DNA from: SLAN01 sp964565375
GTDB lineage: Bacteria > Spirochaetota > Spirochaetia > DSM-27196 > SKKC01
NCBI GenBank assembly: GCA_964565375.1
Contig: CAZMEV010000045.1
Location: forward strand, 1-24,123
Reading direction: 5' to 3'
DNA: 24,123 nucleotides
Shown: positions 1 to 10,231 of the stretch, one piece after another
Layout: every line of letters starts with the position of its first letter
How positions within the stretch are numbered: the stretch's first letter is position 1
The notes under the pieces: model-generated
Told to the model about the DNA's origin: nothing
Seen by the model: the letters and a program-made list of their open reading frames with translations, nothing else
The model's database searches: none
Translations under genes and position numbers: made by a program

Positions 1-26
1 GCACTCGATAGTTACCCGGAAGTGTA

Positions 27-3000
27 TTGGCTCCCGGCTCAGTGTGTCAATTGACTGAACAGTGGGATATTACACCGCAGTCTTTGACTGCCCTTGTCCC
101 GCGGCGCTACCTTAGGCAGGCTGTGAGAAACGCCATACACGTTCGCGGCGCATACCGCAATAATCTACAGTCAGTTGATCTCGATATACAGGTCGGAACC
201 TTCACGGTGGTTACCGGACTGAGCGGCTCAGGAAAGTCGAGTCTTGCCTTCGATACGATCTATGCCGAGGGCCAGCGCCGCTATGTCGAAACGTTCTCCG
301 CTTACACGCGCCAGTTCCTCGAACGGATGGACAAGCCACAGGCGGAATCGATAGAAGGCATTCCGCCCGCTATTGCCGTCGACCAGACCAATCCAGTCCG
401 TACCTCGCGCTCTACCGTCGGAACGATGACCGAGCTCGCCGACCATCTGAAACTCCTGTGGTCTCATACCGCATCGCTGCACTGTCGCGGATGTGACCGG
501 ATTGTTCGCAGGGACACTCCGGAATCAATCTGGGATAATATCGCATCGCGGATCGAGCTGGGAGAAATCGAGGAGGGGGCGAAGGCACGTGTGCTTTTTA
601 CCGTACGTGTGCCTTCCAATCGAAGCGTCGACGACATAATAGAAGTGCTCCAGGGTGAGGGGTATCACCGGTTTCACGAGCAGACCGACGAATCGATAAC
701 GGTTGTTCAGGACCGGGTGCGGCTTCGGAACGAGCAGGCAAATCGTATCCGCGAGGCAGTTGAAACAGCGATGCTTCATGGTAACGGTGCCTGCGTGGTC
801 TCCCTGGTAGATGGGCCGGATCTCCCGTTTTCAAGTGATCTTCACTGCCCCCATTGTGACATTCACTATTCCGATCCTGTGCCCAACAGTTTCTCATTCA
901 ACTCCCCGGTTGGCGCCTGTCCAACCTGTCGTGGCTTCGGCCGAACCATGGGCATTGATTATGAGCTGGTCATCCCCGACGGGTCGAAGAGCCTGCGCGA
1001 CGGTGCGGTTCGAGTGTGGGAAAGCAAGAGTTACGACGAATGTAAGCGGGACATGCTTCGCTTTGCGAAAAAGTATGGTATTCGCACCGACATCCCGTGG
1101 AACGCGCTCCGCAAACGCGAACAGCAATGGGTTATAGAAGGCGAAGGTGACTACGAGGATGGCCAGTGGTACGGTCTTCGCCGGTTTTTCGACTGGCTCG
1201 AGTCCAAAAGCTACAAGATGCACATCCGCGTGCTTCTGTCGAAGTACCGGGCGTATCGTCCCTGCACCGACTGTGACGGCGCCCGGCTTAAACCGGAGTC
1301 GCTTCAGTGGAAGATTCAAGGACACTCGATACACGACATCAACATACTTCCTATCGATGATGTTCGGCGGTTTTTCGATGAGCTGTCTCTCGATCAAACG
1401 GGAAGCGCACAGGGCCACGACGAGGCGGGGGAGCTTGTTCTCGGAGAGATCCGGAGCCGGCTTTCCTATCTCTCAGATGTCGGAGTTGGATACCTGACGC
1501 TTGATCGGCAGTCACGAACGCTGAGTGGTGGCGAGGTTCAGCGCATTAACCTTACAACAGCGCTCGGAACGCGGCTTACCAACACGCTGTTCGTGCTCGA
1601 TGAACCGAGTATCGGCCTGCATTCCCGGGATATAGACCGGCTCATTCGCATACTGCGGCGGTTGTGTGAGGGAGGCAACACTCTGCTGGTTGTCGAACAT
1701 GATCCTCAGGTCATTGCCGCCGCGGACCGGGTCGTGGAGCTCGGCCCCGGCGCCGGGCGCGACGGGGGAACTATCGTGTTCGAGGGAACTCCGCCGGAGC
1801 TTCCGGGCGCCGACACCGCCACCGGCCGGTGGTTCCGCGAGTCGGCAGCGCGAAGTGGCGAGAAAGCGCCCGTCGGCGAGGCCGCCACCACCGGCCAGGC
1901 TGCCGCCGGCGAGGCGACGCGTTACGGTGAACGTGCGAGCGCCGGCGAGGCCTCTGCCGGCACCGCCCCGTCGGATGCCGCCGCTGCCCCTGCCGGCGCA
2001 GGGTCCCCGGACGAAAACACACGGCACGCCGGCGAGATCCCCGCCCCTGCCGGCTCGCTCCGCCTCACCGGCGCCTCCGGCAACAACCTCGATATCGCCG
2101 ATGTCTCCATTCCTCTCAACCAGCTTGTCTGCGTTACCGGTGTCTCGGGAAGCGGCAAAAGCACGCTTGTGGAGGATACCCTCTACCGGGCGCTGCTCAA
2201 GGCAAAGGGGGAACCGGTCGAAGCGCCGTGTGCCCACGAGGCGATCGAGGGAGTCGAAGCAATCGACAAAGCGGTGCTCGTCGACCAGTCGAGTATCGGA
2301 AAAACGGCGAGGTCCAACCCCGCAAGTTACGTCGGAGCATTCGACGAGATTCGAAAGCGATTCGCCGCGGCCCCGCTTGCCGTCGATCGCGGATACACGC
2401 CCGGGACATTCAGCTTTAACTCGGGTAACGGCCGCTGCCCGACCTGCGGGGGCACCGGTTTCGAGCACGTGGAAATGCAGTTTTTGAGCGATGTGTATCT
2501 GCGCTGTCCCGACTGCGACGGTACGCGCTATCGAAGCGAAATCCTTGATATTACCGTTCCGGCTTCCGCCGACAGCGGTATGCGCCCGGCGAATATGGCC
2601 GACGTGCTTTCCATGACCGTCTCCGATGCCATGCGGTTGTTTGCTGATGATACGCCGGTGCGAAACCGTCTGCAGCCGCTTATCGATGTCGGGCTCGAGT
2701 ATCTTACCCTTGGTCAGCCCGTACCAACCCTCTCCGGTGGCGAAGCACAGCGCCTGAAACTTGCCGCGCACCTGACCCAGGCCTCCGCGGCGAAACGTGA
2801 CGGTCCCGTGCTCTTTCTCTTCGATGAACCGACTACCGGCCTTCACGCGCAGGATGTCGCACGCCTGCTTTCCGCCCTGCGAAGCCTGCTCCGCGAAGGG
2901 CACAGCATCATTGTAATCGAGCACAACCTCGACGTGATTTCGAACGCCGACTGGATTATCGATATCGGACCCGACGGCGGTCGCGGCGGCGGGCGGCTGG

Positions 3001-6000
3001 TGGCCACCGGTTCGCCCGAGTCGCTTGTCTCTCATGGCGCCGGCCACACTGCCGAGGCGTTGCGCGGGTATAGATTCGGAATTTCTCAGGTCGATGGTTT
3101 CCCCGTGCCCGTTCCGCAGCGGACGGAAACCGGAGACCTCGTTGCCGCCGAATCGCCGACGCCGGTCTCCGGCGGGCTCGGATCGCCGATCGGAATCATG
3201 AATGCCCGTGAGCACAACCTGCAGAACATCTCCGTCGAAGTTCCGCAGGGGCACATGACCGTGCTCACCGGCGTATCCGGAAGCGGAAAGAGCACGCTCG
3301 CCTTCGATATCCTTTTCTCCGAGGGACAGCGTCGCTATCTCGAATCGCTCAATGCGTACGCGCGCCAGTTCGTACAGCCCTCGCAGCGTCCGGAGGTCGA
3401 CGCAGTCTATGGACTTCCGCCGTCGGTTGCGATCGAGCAACGCACCAGCCGTGGCGGCTGGAAAAGTACAGTCGCGACAACCACCGAGCTCTTTCACTTT
3501 ATCCGCCTGCTTTTTCTGAAACTCGGTACGCAGTACTGCCCCGACTGCGATATTCCCATTGAGCCGAGAACCCGCGACGCAGTGCTGGCCGACATTATGC
3601 GCGAGTACTCGGGCGAGCGCGTGACCGTGTTTGCCCCTCTTGTGGTCGCGCGCAAAGGATACTACACCGACCTCGCCGCATGGGCGGCAAAGAAGGGCTT
3701 TTCATCGCTGCGTGTGGATGGGGAGTTTCTACCGACCGGCAACTGGCCACGGCTTTCGCGCTACAAGGAGCACACGATCGATCTTCCGGTCGCCGAGGTC
3801 GATGTTACCCCGGGCAACGAGGGGCTGCTCGAAGGTGTACTCGCCGACGCCTTCTCGCACGGAAACAACCAGCTGAAGGTAGCGCCGGCGATCACCACCG
3901 GTGAGAGCGAGCGTGCAGCCGGCGATGACGACGCCGGTGACGCCGATGAAGAGGCCGGCGCCGACGATACATCGACTTCCGAGGGCGAAACCGGTTTCCG
4001 CGAGCGGCTGTTTTCCATAGAACGAAGCTGCCCCTCGTGCGGTACGAGTTTCCCGGAGCTCGACCCGCGCCTGTTCTCGTTCAACTCAAAGCACGGTGCC
4101 TGTGAACACTGTCACGGACAGGGATACGTCGGCGTTGCCGACGAAGATCTCGATGCGGTTCCCGGTGGTAATGATACGCCCGCAACCTCCCGCAGCGATG
4201 TCTGTCCCTCGTGCGGTGGCAGCCGGCTCAACCGCGTCGCCCGCTCAGTGTTCTTCCGTGATATGTCGGTTGACCGCCTCGCAAGCCTGTCGGTGGACCG
4301 GTTGTATGACTGGATCACCGGCGTGAAGCTCGAGTCGAGGGAAGCGGCGATCGCACGGGACATTATTGCCGAGCTTTCCGCACGCCTGGGATTTCTGCGG
4401 CGTGTCGGACTTGGCTATCTCGGGCTCGACCGGGCCGCTCCGACCCTTTCCGGCGGAGAAGCGCAGCGAATACGTCTTGCTGCCCAGCTCGGCAGCAACC
4501 TGCAGGGGGTCTGCTATGTGCTCGACGAGCCCACCATCGGTCTGCATGCCCGCGACAACAGAATGCTTCTCGACACCCTCGGTGAGCTTCGCGATCGCGG
4601 CAACACCATTGTCGTGGTCGAGCACGACGCCGAGACCATACAGGCGGCCGACTACGTGGTAGACCTCGGTCCCGGCGGAGGCGTGCGGGGAGGCCATGTC
4701 GTCGCGGCGGGAACCGTCGAGGATCTGAAGGCCTCCCCCGAGTCACGAACGGGAAGGGCGATTGCCCATCCACCGCGCCACCCGTCGGTGCCGCGCAAGC
4801 CGAGGGCGGAACTGCAGTCTCCCGCCGGTGTCGAAGCCGCGCAGGCCGGCGGAGGCGACGAAGCCGCGCAGGCGGCCGGAGGCGACGAAGCCNNNNNNNN
4901 NNNNNNNNNNNNNNNNNNNNNNNNNNNNNNNNNNNNNNNNNNNNNNNNNNNNNNNNNNNNNNNNNNNNNNNNNNNNNNNNNNNNNNNNNNNNCGCGCAGG
5001 CCGGCGGAGGCGACGAAGCCGCGCAGGCGGCCGGAGGCGACGAAGCCTTACAGGCTGCCGGGGGCGACGAAGCCGCGCAGGCGGCCGGAGGCGACGAAGC
5101 CTTACAGGCTGCCGGGGGCGACGAAACCGCACACACAACCGGAGGCGACGAAGCCGCGCAGCCGCCGGTCGGCTTGCTTCGCATCGAAGGAGCTACGCTG
5201 CACAACCTTAAAAACATCGACCTTGAAATTCCCCTCGGCCGGCTCACATGCGTAACCGGGGTTTCGGGGTGCGGAAAATCGACCCTTGCGCGGGGTGTGC
5301 TGCGCGCGAACACCGAAGCGGTTATCAGTTCGCGGCGCCGCCGTCGGAAAAGCCGCACGGCGGGCACGGACCAGGTGGCGATGGTCGGGTGCCGCTCCAT
5401 GTCGGGGCTTGAATCGGTCGACCGTGTGCTCGAGGTGGATCAGACTCCGATCGGGAAAACCCCTCGCAGTTGCCCGGCCACGTACGTCGGCATATGGGAC
5501 GACATTCGAAGACTGTTCGCATCGACCCCGGAAGCAAAACTCCACGGATTCGATGCCTCGCGCTTTTCGTTCAATACGAAGGGTGGACGCTGCGAGGAGT
5601 GCGGCGGACAGGGTGTTGTAAAGATCGAGATGAGCTTCCTGCCGGATGTCCGCATGCAGTGTGAGCTCTGCGGAGGTGCCCGGTTTACCCCTGATACACT
5701 GGCGGTTCGCTACAAGGGCAAAAGTATCGCCGATGTTCTTGAAATGAGTATCGAGGAAGCGAAGGAGTTCTTCTCCGCCCACCGCAAAATCCGCTATGCG
5801 CTCACGCTTCTCGATGAAGTCGGGCTCGGATATCTGAAACTCGGACAGCAGTCCCCGACTCTCAGCGGCGGCGAGGCTCAGCGTCTCAAACTTGTCACCG
5901 AGCTTGCGAAGGCCGGAGGAACCCGGGCCGGCCACACGCTGTACGTGCTCGATGAGCCGACAATCGGCCTGCACATTTCGGACGTCGAGCGACTGACGCG

Positions 6001-6235
6001 AGTGCTCATGCGCCTTGTGGACGCCGGAAATACGGTGGTCGTGGTGGAGCACAATCTTGACTTGATCGCAGAGGCCGATAGGATAATCGACCTCGGGCCC
6101 GAGGGTGGTGACGCCGGGGGATATGTAGTATCCACAGGCGACCCGGTGACGATCGCCGGAACAAACGGGTATACCGGTCAGGCGCTTGCCGAGCATCTGG
6201 CTGAATCGGAAGTGAAGGAAATAAGTCGTTCATGA
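27..6235 (+). CDS. uvrA: Double-length excinuclease UvrA (four ABC ATPase modules), interrupted by an assembly gap
   Basis: UvrA is the ATP-dependent damage-recognition subunit of nucleotide excision repair and loads UvrB. This protein is two UvrA units in tandem. Numbering runs from the TTG at 27. Walker A motifs lie at residues 64-71, 705 onward and 1082 onward, and at nt 5258 (GVSGCGKS). The four LSGGE signatures are at residues 499, 902 and 1474, and at nt 5861. Each is followed by a Walker B of the type LDEPTIGLH (FDEPTTGLH in module 2) and an EHD or EHN switch. Both halves keep the C-terminal CxxC-x19-CxxC zinc module (first one from C804). The second half lacks most of the insertion domain. 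The Ns at 4893-4992 put the two sides in different frames. Merging the identical 55-base flanks restores one frame of about 2017 aa. Long UvrA proteins are known, for example in Chlamydia. An in-frame TAG at 9-11 limits the start; TTG 27 has GGAAG upstream, and GTG 42 or 123 are alternatives. Confidence 0.9.
4839..5155 (+). repeat. 27-bp in-frame tandem repeat in the uvrA linker
   Basis: Two 27-bp units precede the N gap (4839-4865, 4866-4892) and six follow it (4994-5020, 5021-5047, 5048-5074, 5075-5101, 5102-5128, 5129-5155). Each encodes a nonapeptide such as AQAAGGDEA or LQAAGGDEA. Unit types differ at the first codon (GCG or TTA) and at codons 3-5, and two types alternate in the second part. 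The last unit (AHTTGGDEA) is degenerate. The true copy number is unknown because the assembly breaks here. The repeat encodes a flexible acidic Gly/Ala linker between the third and fourth ATPase modules. Confidence 0.9.
4893..4992. other. 100-N scaffold gap with identical 55-base flanks
   Basis: Exactly 100 Ns. The last 55 bases before them (4838-4892) are identical to the first 55 after them (4993-5047). This is what two de Bruijn graph contigs sharing a 55-mer node look like when a scaffolder joins them with a default spacer. The real distance may be minus 55 (no missing sequence) or a whole number of 27-bp units more. Both options keep the uvrA frame open, whereas the literal 100 bases do not. 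Confidence 0.9.
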
Positions 6236-7614
6236 ATACTGAAGATCCCGAGAAGCTTCCGTTTGCCCGGAAGATTGTCTTTGCCCTCGGGCAGTTCGGT
6301 TGGTCGCTGGCTTCGTACGGGGTCCTGAATCTGGTAAACTACTTTTACAATCCGCCTTCGGACGGCGCCGGCGGGCGACTTTTTCCCATTTACATCGGTT
6401 CGGCGGCGGTTCTCGGAATTCTCACGGCCGGTGGCAGACTCTTCGACGCCGTTACCGACCCGCTGCTTGCGGGGCTTTCCGACCGCACGAAAGCCTCGTT
6501 CGGCCGGCGACGAACGTTCATGCTTGCCGGCGTGGTGCCGTTCGCCGTGCTCGGTGTACTGGTATTTACTCCGCCGTCGAGCGATCCCGGGTTACTCAAC
6601 ATAGTCTATCTCTTCGTCATGTCATTTCTGTTTTATCTCTTCATGACGATGTATGTAACCCCGTATTTCGCGCTTATGAGTGAGCTCGGGCATTCACCCG
6701 AGGAACGACTGCAGCTTTCGACAATGATCTCGATTACCTGGGCGCTCGGATTCATGGCCGGAAGCCAGATCTACGTCCTCCAGGAAGCGTTCGAGCGGTT
6801 TGCCGTTCCCGAGGAGGCGTTTCAGCTCGCGCTGTCGGTATTCGCAGCCGTTTCGCTTCTGCTCATGCTGCTTCCAATCGTGCTTATAGACGAGCGGCGG
6901 TACTGCAGACAGCGCGTCAGCGAGGAAGGGCTTATCGAGGCGCTCAGGACCGCCCTGTCAAACCGCAATTTTCGGATGTTCGTGCTCTCGGATCTCAGTT
7001 ACTGGCTGGCGATCACATTTGTGCAGACCGGTATCAGTTTTTACGTAATTATGCTTCTCGGTCTGTCGGCCGGGGCCGCCAGCGGGTTTCTTCTGGTCAT
7101 GTTCGTGGCGAGCTTCGTGTTCTATGTGCCGATAGGCCTGGTTGCGAGACGCCTCGGGAAGAAAACGGTGCTGTCTGCGGCGTTCGTGCTCTTTATGATT
7201 GCCGCCGGGCTCATGCTCTCGTGGGGCGTCCTTCCGATTTCACCGTCGCTTCACGGGTACGTGGTAATGGTCTTCTCCGCCCTGCCGATTGCAATATTCG
7301 GTATCCTCCCGAATGCGATTGTCGCCGATGTCGCCGAGGAGGACGGTATTCGAACCGGAAACCATAAGGCGGCGCTCTTTTTCGGGGCGCGTACGCTCAT
7401 GCAGAAGGTCGGAACCGCGATTACGCTGCTCATTTTCCCGATCGTAACGACAATCGGTGGAAACGGTGCGACCGTTGCGGGCGTAAGAGCGACCCTTGTA
7501 CTCGGTATGCTCGGACTGTTAGGCGGGTTCATCGCATTCCGGCGCTACGACGAGGCGGCGGTTCTGTCGGAGTTGCGGGATCAGGGTGGGGAAGCGCCTG
7601 CCGACGAAAGCTGA
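6232..7614 (+). CDS. GPH-family (MelB-like) sugar/cation symporter, MFS
   Basis: This is a 460-residue, highly hydrophobic protein of the length expected for a 12-helix inner-membrane symporter. The family signature lies at about residues 68-97: GRLFDAVTDPLLAGLSDRT followed by a Gly-Arg-Arg-Arg loop, as in glycoside-pentoside-hexuronide:cation symporters such as MelB. Family members take up sugars or glycosides with Na+ or H+. The substrate cannot be told from sequence. The ATG at 6232 overlaps the uvrA stop (ATGA), so the two are probably co-transcribed and translationally coupled, although no functional link to repair is evident. The protein ends in a short acidic cytoplasmic tail. Confidence 0.88.
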   Translation: MNTEDPEKLPFARKIVFALGQFGWSLASYGVLNLVNYFYNPPSDGAGGRLFPIYIGSAAVLGILTAGGRLFDAVTDPLLAGLSDRTKASFGRRRTFMLAGVVPFAVLGVLVFTPPSSDPGLLNIVYLFVMSFLFYLFMTMYVTPYFALMSELGHSPEERLQLSTMISITWALGFMAGSQIYVLQEAFERFAVPEEAFQLALSVFAAVSLLLMLLPIVLIDERRYCRQRVSEEGLIEALRTALSNRNFRMFVLSDLSYWLAITFVQTGISFYVIMLLGLSAGAASGFLLVMFVASFVFYVPIGLVARRLGKKTVLSAAFVLFMIAAGLMLSWGVLPISPSLHGYVVMVFSALPIAIFGILPNAIVADVAEEDGIRTGNHKAALFFGARTLMQKVGTAITLLIFPIVTTIGGNGATVAGVRATLVLGMLGLLGGFIAFRRYDEAAVLSELRDQGGEAPADES

Positions 7615-7618
7615 CGCC

Positions 7619-7761
7619 GCGCGCTTGCGAAGCTTTGCCCCGCCGGCCGGCAAGTCCTGCGGCCTCGCGGCTACGAGACTTCGCGCCGGCTGCCGGCAAG
7701 CCCTGATGCCCCGCGCGGTTGCGAAGGTTTGCGCCGCCTGCCCGCAAAGCCCTGATACCCG
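7619..7761. repeat. Three degenerate ~47-bp GC-rich tandem repeats
   Basis: Most of the 261-base space between the symporter and mgtE holds three imperfect copies, about 7619-7666, 7667-7712 and 7713-7761. Shared blocks are TTGCGAAG (or ACGAGAC), then TTTGCGCCG, then GCCGGCAAG, then CCCTGAT. No convincing gene lies in it. Downstream, 7767-7774 (ATCGGGAC) and 7801-7808 (GTCCCGAT) form a short inverted repeat, but no T-run follows. Confidence 0.6.
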
Positions 7762-7875
7762 CCCGGATCGGGACGTTGGAACGCGGACATCGGAACGCTT
7801 GTCCCGATGCCGTTCTTGCGGCTGCAGTTCATCTCCGGTATTTTTAACGCGCAGTAAAGGGCTGATAAATCGCGC

Positions 7876-9231
7876 ATGTTACAGACAATACTTTCGGAGG
7901 ACGTTCAGGAACTCATCGAGCGGAGGGACTGGCAGACGCTTGCCAGGACCAGGTATGCCTGGCCGGATCCCGAGCTCGTAGCGCCGGAAATCGTAGATTC
8001 GCTCGTTGAACTGGAATCGCCCGATAGAGCGCTTTTCTTTCGAGCACTACCGCGGGATCTTGCGGTTGAAGTGTTTTCCTACCTCGAACCCGACGTTGCG
8101 GATGAGCTTCTTGTCGATCTGACCGACGTCGAAACGCGTCGCCTCCTCGCCGAAATGAGCCCGGATGACCGCACCGCGCTTCTCGAAGAGCTCCCCGGAC
8201 AGGCAACGAAGCGGCTGCTGAGCCTTCTCAATCCTGAAGACCTCGCAGAGGCAAGGAAACTGCTCGGGTATCCGGAGGAAAGTGTCGGTCGTCTTATGAC
8301 ACCCGACTACGTGCAGGTGCGTCGTGAGTGGACGGTTGGCCGGGCTTTAGAGCACATGCGTACGGTCGGAGTCGAGACCGATTCACTTCTGATGGTTTAC
8401 GTGACCGATGCGCGTGGCGTGCTTGTCGACGGCCTTCCGCTGCAACGGTTCATTCTTCACTCTCCGGATACACCACTCGCCGAGATCATGGATGACTCGT
8501 TTGTCTGCCTCAGTGCCTATGACGACCGGGAAGAGGCGGTCAAGGTAATGCAGCGATATAACCGGATCATGCTGCCGGTTGTCGATTCGGGAGGCGTGCT
8601 GATCGGCGTGGTCACCTTCGACGACGTATTCGATGTTTCGGTCGAGGAGACGACAGAGGACTTTCATCTCAGCGTAGCGGTTACGCCGCTGAAATCGAGC
8701 TACTGGGAATCCACGGTCTGGAGTCTCTTTCGGAGCAGAATCGGGTGGCTCGCGATCCTCGTCGTTGTGAACCTTCTGTCATCGAGTGTAATCGCCGCGT
8801 TTGAAGAGACCCTTGAAGCGGTTGTCGTGCTTGCCTTTTTCATTCCCCTTATCATCGATACCGGCGGTAACGCGGGAAGCCAGAGTGCGACGCTCATGAT
8901 ACGAGCCATGAGTACCGGAGAAGTGCGGATGAACCAGTGGATACGGGTGTTTCTCAAGGAACTCCTAATAGGCGCAGCGATTGGTATCGTCCTGGGGATC
9001 ATGGGATTCGCCCTCGGGTTCTGGCGTGGCGGACCGGAAATCGGCCTGGTCGTCTTCCTGACCATGGCGAGCATCCTTATGGTGACCAACCTGTTCGGTA
9101 TGCTGCTGCCGTTTGTACTCGGGCTTGTTCGAATTGATCCCGCGGTTGCCAGCGGCCCACTCGTTACCAGTGTCGCTGACGCATTGGGACTGCTGATCTA
9201 CTTCGGATTTGCGGTCATGATCCTGTTTTGA
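7876..9231 (+). CDS. mgtE: Magnesium transporter MgtE
   Basis: This is a 451-aa MgtE, the Mg2+-gated inner-membrane magnesium channel. It has a complete domain order. An acidic helical N-domain spans about residues 1-130. A CBS pair spans about 137-255 (starts MTPDYVQV, second repeat near VCLSAYDDREEAVKVMQRYN). A connecting helix is followed by five membrane helices from about 288 to the end. The pore-associated motif IIDTGGNAGSQSATLMIRAM is at 326-345. The conserved TM5 segment TSVADALGLLIYF (431-443) carries D435, the position of the selectivity aspartate in the family. The start is an ATG with only a weak, distant purine stretch upstream. No M-box-like magnesium riboswitch leader is visible. 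The gene ends inside the 3' end of hsp33 on the other strand. Confidence 0.95.
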   Translation: MLQTILSEDVQELIERRDWQTLARTRYAWPDPELVAPEIVDSLVELESPDRALFFRALPRDLAVEVFSYLEPDVADELLVDLTDVETRRLLAEMSPDDRTALLEELPGQATKRLLSLLNPEDLAEARKLLGYPEESVGRLMTPDYVQVRREWTVGRALEHMRTVGVETDSLLMVYVTDARGVLVDGLPLQRFILHSPDTPLAEIMDDSFVCLSAYDDREEAVKVMQRYNRIMLPVVDSGGVLIGVVTFDDVFDVSVEETTEDFHLSVAVTPLKSSYWESTVWSLFRSRIGWLAILVVVNLLSSSVIAAFEETLEAVVVLAFFIPLIIDTGGNAGSQSATLMIRAMSTGEVRMNQWIRVFLKELLIGAAIGIVLGIMGFALGFWRGGPEIGLVVFLTMASILMVTNLFGMLLPFVLGLVRIDPAVASGPLVTSVADALGLLIYFGFAVMILF

Positions 9232-10153
9232 TCCGGTCTGCTATTTCCTGTATTTCCTCGCGGCTGAACTCGTAGGTGGAATTACAGTTATGGCAGGTGG
9301 TACGCAGTGGAAAAGGCCCATTCTCTTTCATGTCCTGCCGTTCATCGTCCGGAAGGGCGGCAAGGAATCTGGCAAACCGTTCTTTGCTGCAGTGACAGAA
9401 AAACTCCGCCGTGCGCGTTCCGGTTACTTCCACCGACAGGTCGTCGAACGTCTCGCGAAGAATCTCGGTACCGGTACGCCCCTCCGAGAAGGATCTGCCG
9501 AGAGACGGCAATTGCTCTATTCGATCTTCCACGGTCGCTCGACTGGTGTCATCGGCTTCGGGCAACGCCTGAACAAACAGGCCACCGGCGCCGATCACCT
9601 TTCCCTGGCGATCGAACTGTACGCTCAGATTGAAGGCTGATGGTGTCTGTTCCGACTGCATGTAGTAGTTTGCCATGTCGCGGGCAATCCTTCCGTGCTC
9701 GATAAGCACTTGTCCCGTAAATGGCTGTTTTCTGCTTTCCAGATAACGCGTTACCGATATTCTGCCCACGCCGATGTAATCGGAGGTATCGAAGTCTTCA
9801 GGCTCCTCGGTTATCGGTATACTGGAATTATGAAGATAGCCACGTATCTCCCCGCGGGCGGTTCCTTCCACACTGATGCCTCCGACCGGCCCGGAACATT
9901 CCATTGAAATCGCGATTCGACCGTGTTCTTTCAGTGTTGAGGCCATGAGACCGACTGCGCAGTACGCATGACCAAGAATGAGCGTCTCCATGATGCCCAG
10001 ACCATGGTTCGCCCGCATCGCATTGACGAGCGCGGTGCCGTGCAGAAGCGCACCGCGAATGCCGCTGCCGATCATGAAAAGATCAATGCCGTCGGCCGCA
10101 ATACTTTCAAGATGTTGTTCAAGTTGTGGATCATTAATCGGATATCGATGCAT
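9215..10153 (-). CDS. hslO: Redox-regulated chaperone Hsp33
   Basis: Hsp33 is a cytosolic holdase that is switched on when its zinc-bound cysteines are oxidised. With the start used here the protein is 312 aa, close to the family norm of about 290-300. The C-terminal redox switch is intact: CxC at residues 253 and 255 (FFCHCSKERF) and CxxC at 287 and 290 (TTCHNC). The N-terminal body has the family pattern (GLGIMETLILGHAYCAVGLMAS, with glycine-rich strands around GPVGGISVEGTARGEIRGY). The frame stays open upstream to 10309, but that would overlap the divergent methyltransferase, and the homologous part begins near MHRYPINDPQLEQHL. I therefore chose the ATG at 10153; no strong ribosome-binding site supports it. 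The gene is divergent from the MsrA-containing set. Confidence 0.93.
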   Translation of the reverse strand: MHRYPINDPQLEQHLESIAADGIDLFMIGSGIRGALLHGTALVNAMRANHGLGIMETLILGHAYCAVGLMASTLKEHGRIAISMECSGPVGGISVEGTARGEIRGYLHNSSIPITEEPEDFDTSDYIGVGRISVTRYLESRKQPFTGQVLIEHGRIARDMANYYMQSEQTPSAFNLSVQFDRQGKVIGAGGLFVQALPEADDTSRATVEDRIEQLPSLGRSFSEGRTGTEILRETFDDLSVEVTGTRTAEFFCHCSKERFARFLAALPDDERQDMKENGPFPLRTTCHNCNSTYEFSREEIQEIADRIKTGS

Positions 10154-10231
10154 GCTTTCTATACGGTGCGTATATCCGCAATCATCTGTCAATCCGACCG
10201 CAAACTCTGATACGTTCGGGAAACCATCATT

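Noticed and set aside
1512..3497. A 661-codon open frame on the - strand inside uvrA
   Set aside because: It lies antisense to strongly conserved ATPase motifs and its protein has no recognisable domain; long antisense frames are common in GC-rich genes.
4893..4992. A true frameshift or split of uvrA at the gap
   Set aside because: The 100 Ns are a placeholder; merging the identical 55-base flanks restores the frame.
4839..5155. Regular 27-bp repeats as a possible CRISPR array
   Set aside because: The units are contiguous with no spacers and are in frame with uvrA.
7762..7875. Magnesium riboswitch (M-box) before mgtE
   Set aside because: The leader is short, and I see no M-box-like helices or terminator, only one 8-base inverted repeat.
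10187..10192. TTGACA on the - strand upstream of hslO as a promoter
   Set aside because: No -10-like hexamer lies 16-18 bases downstream.
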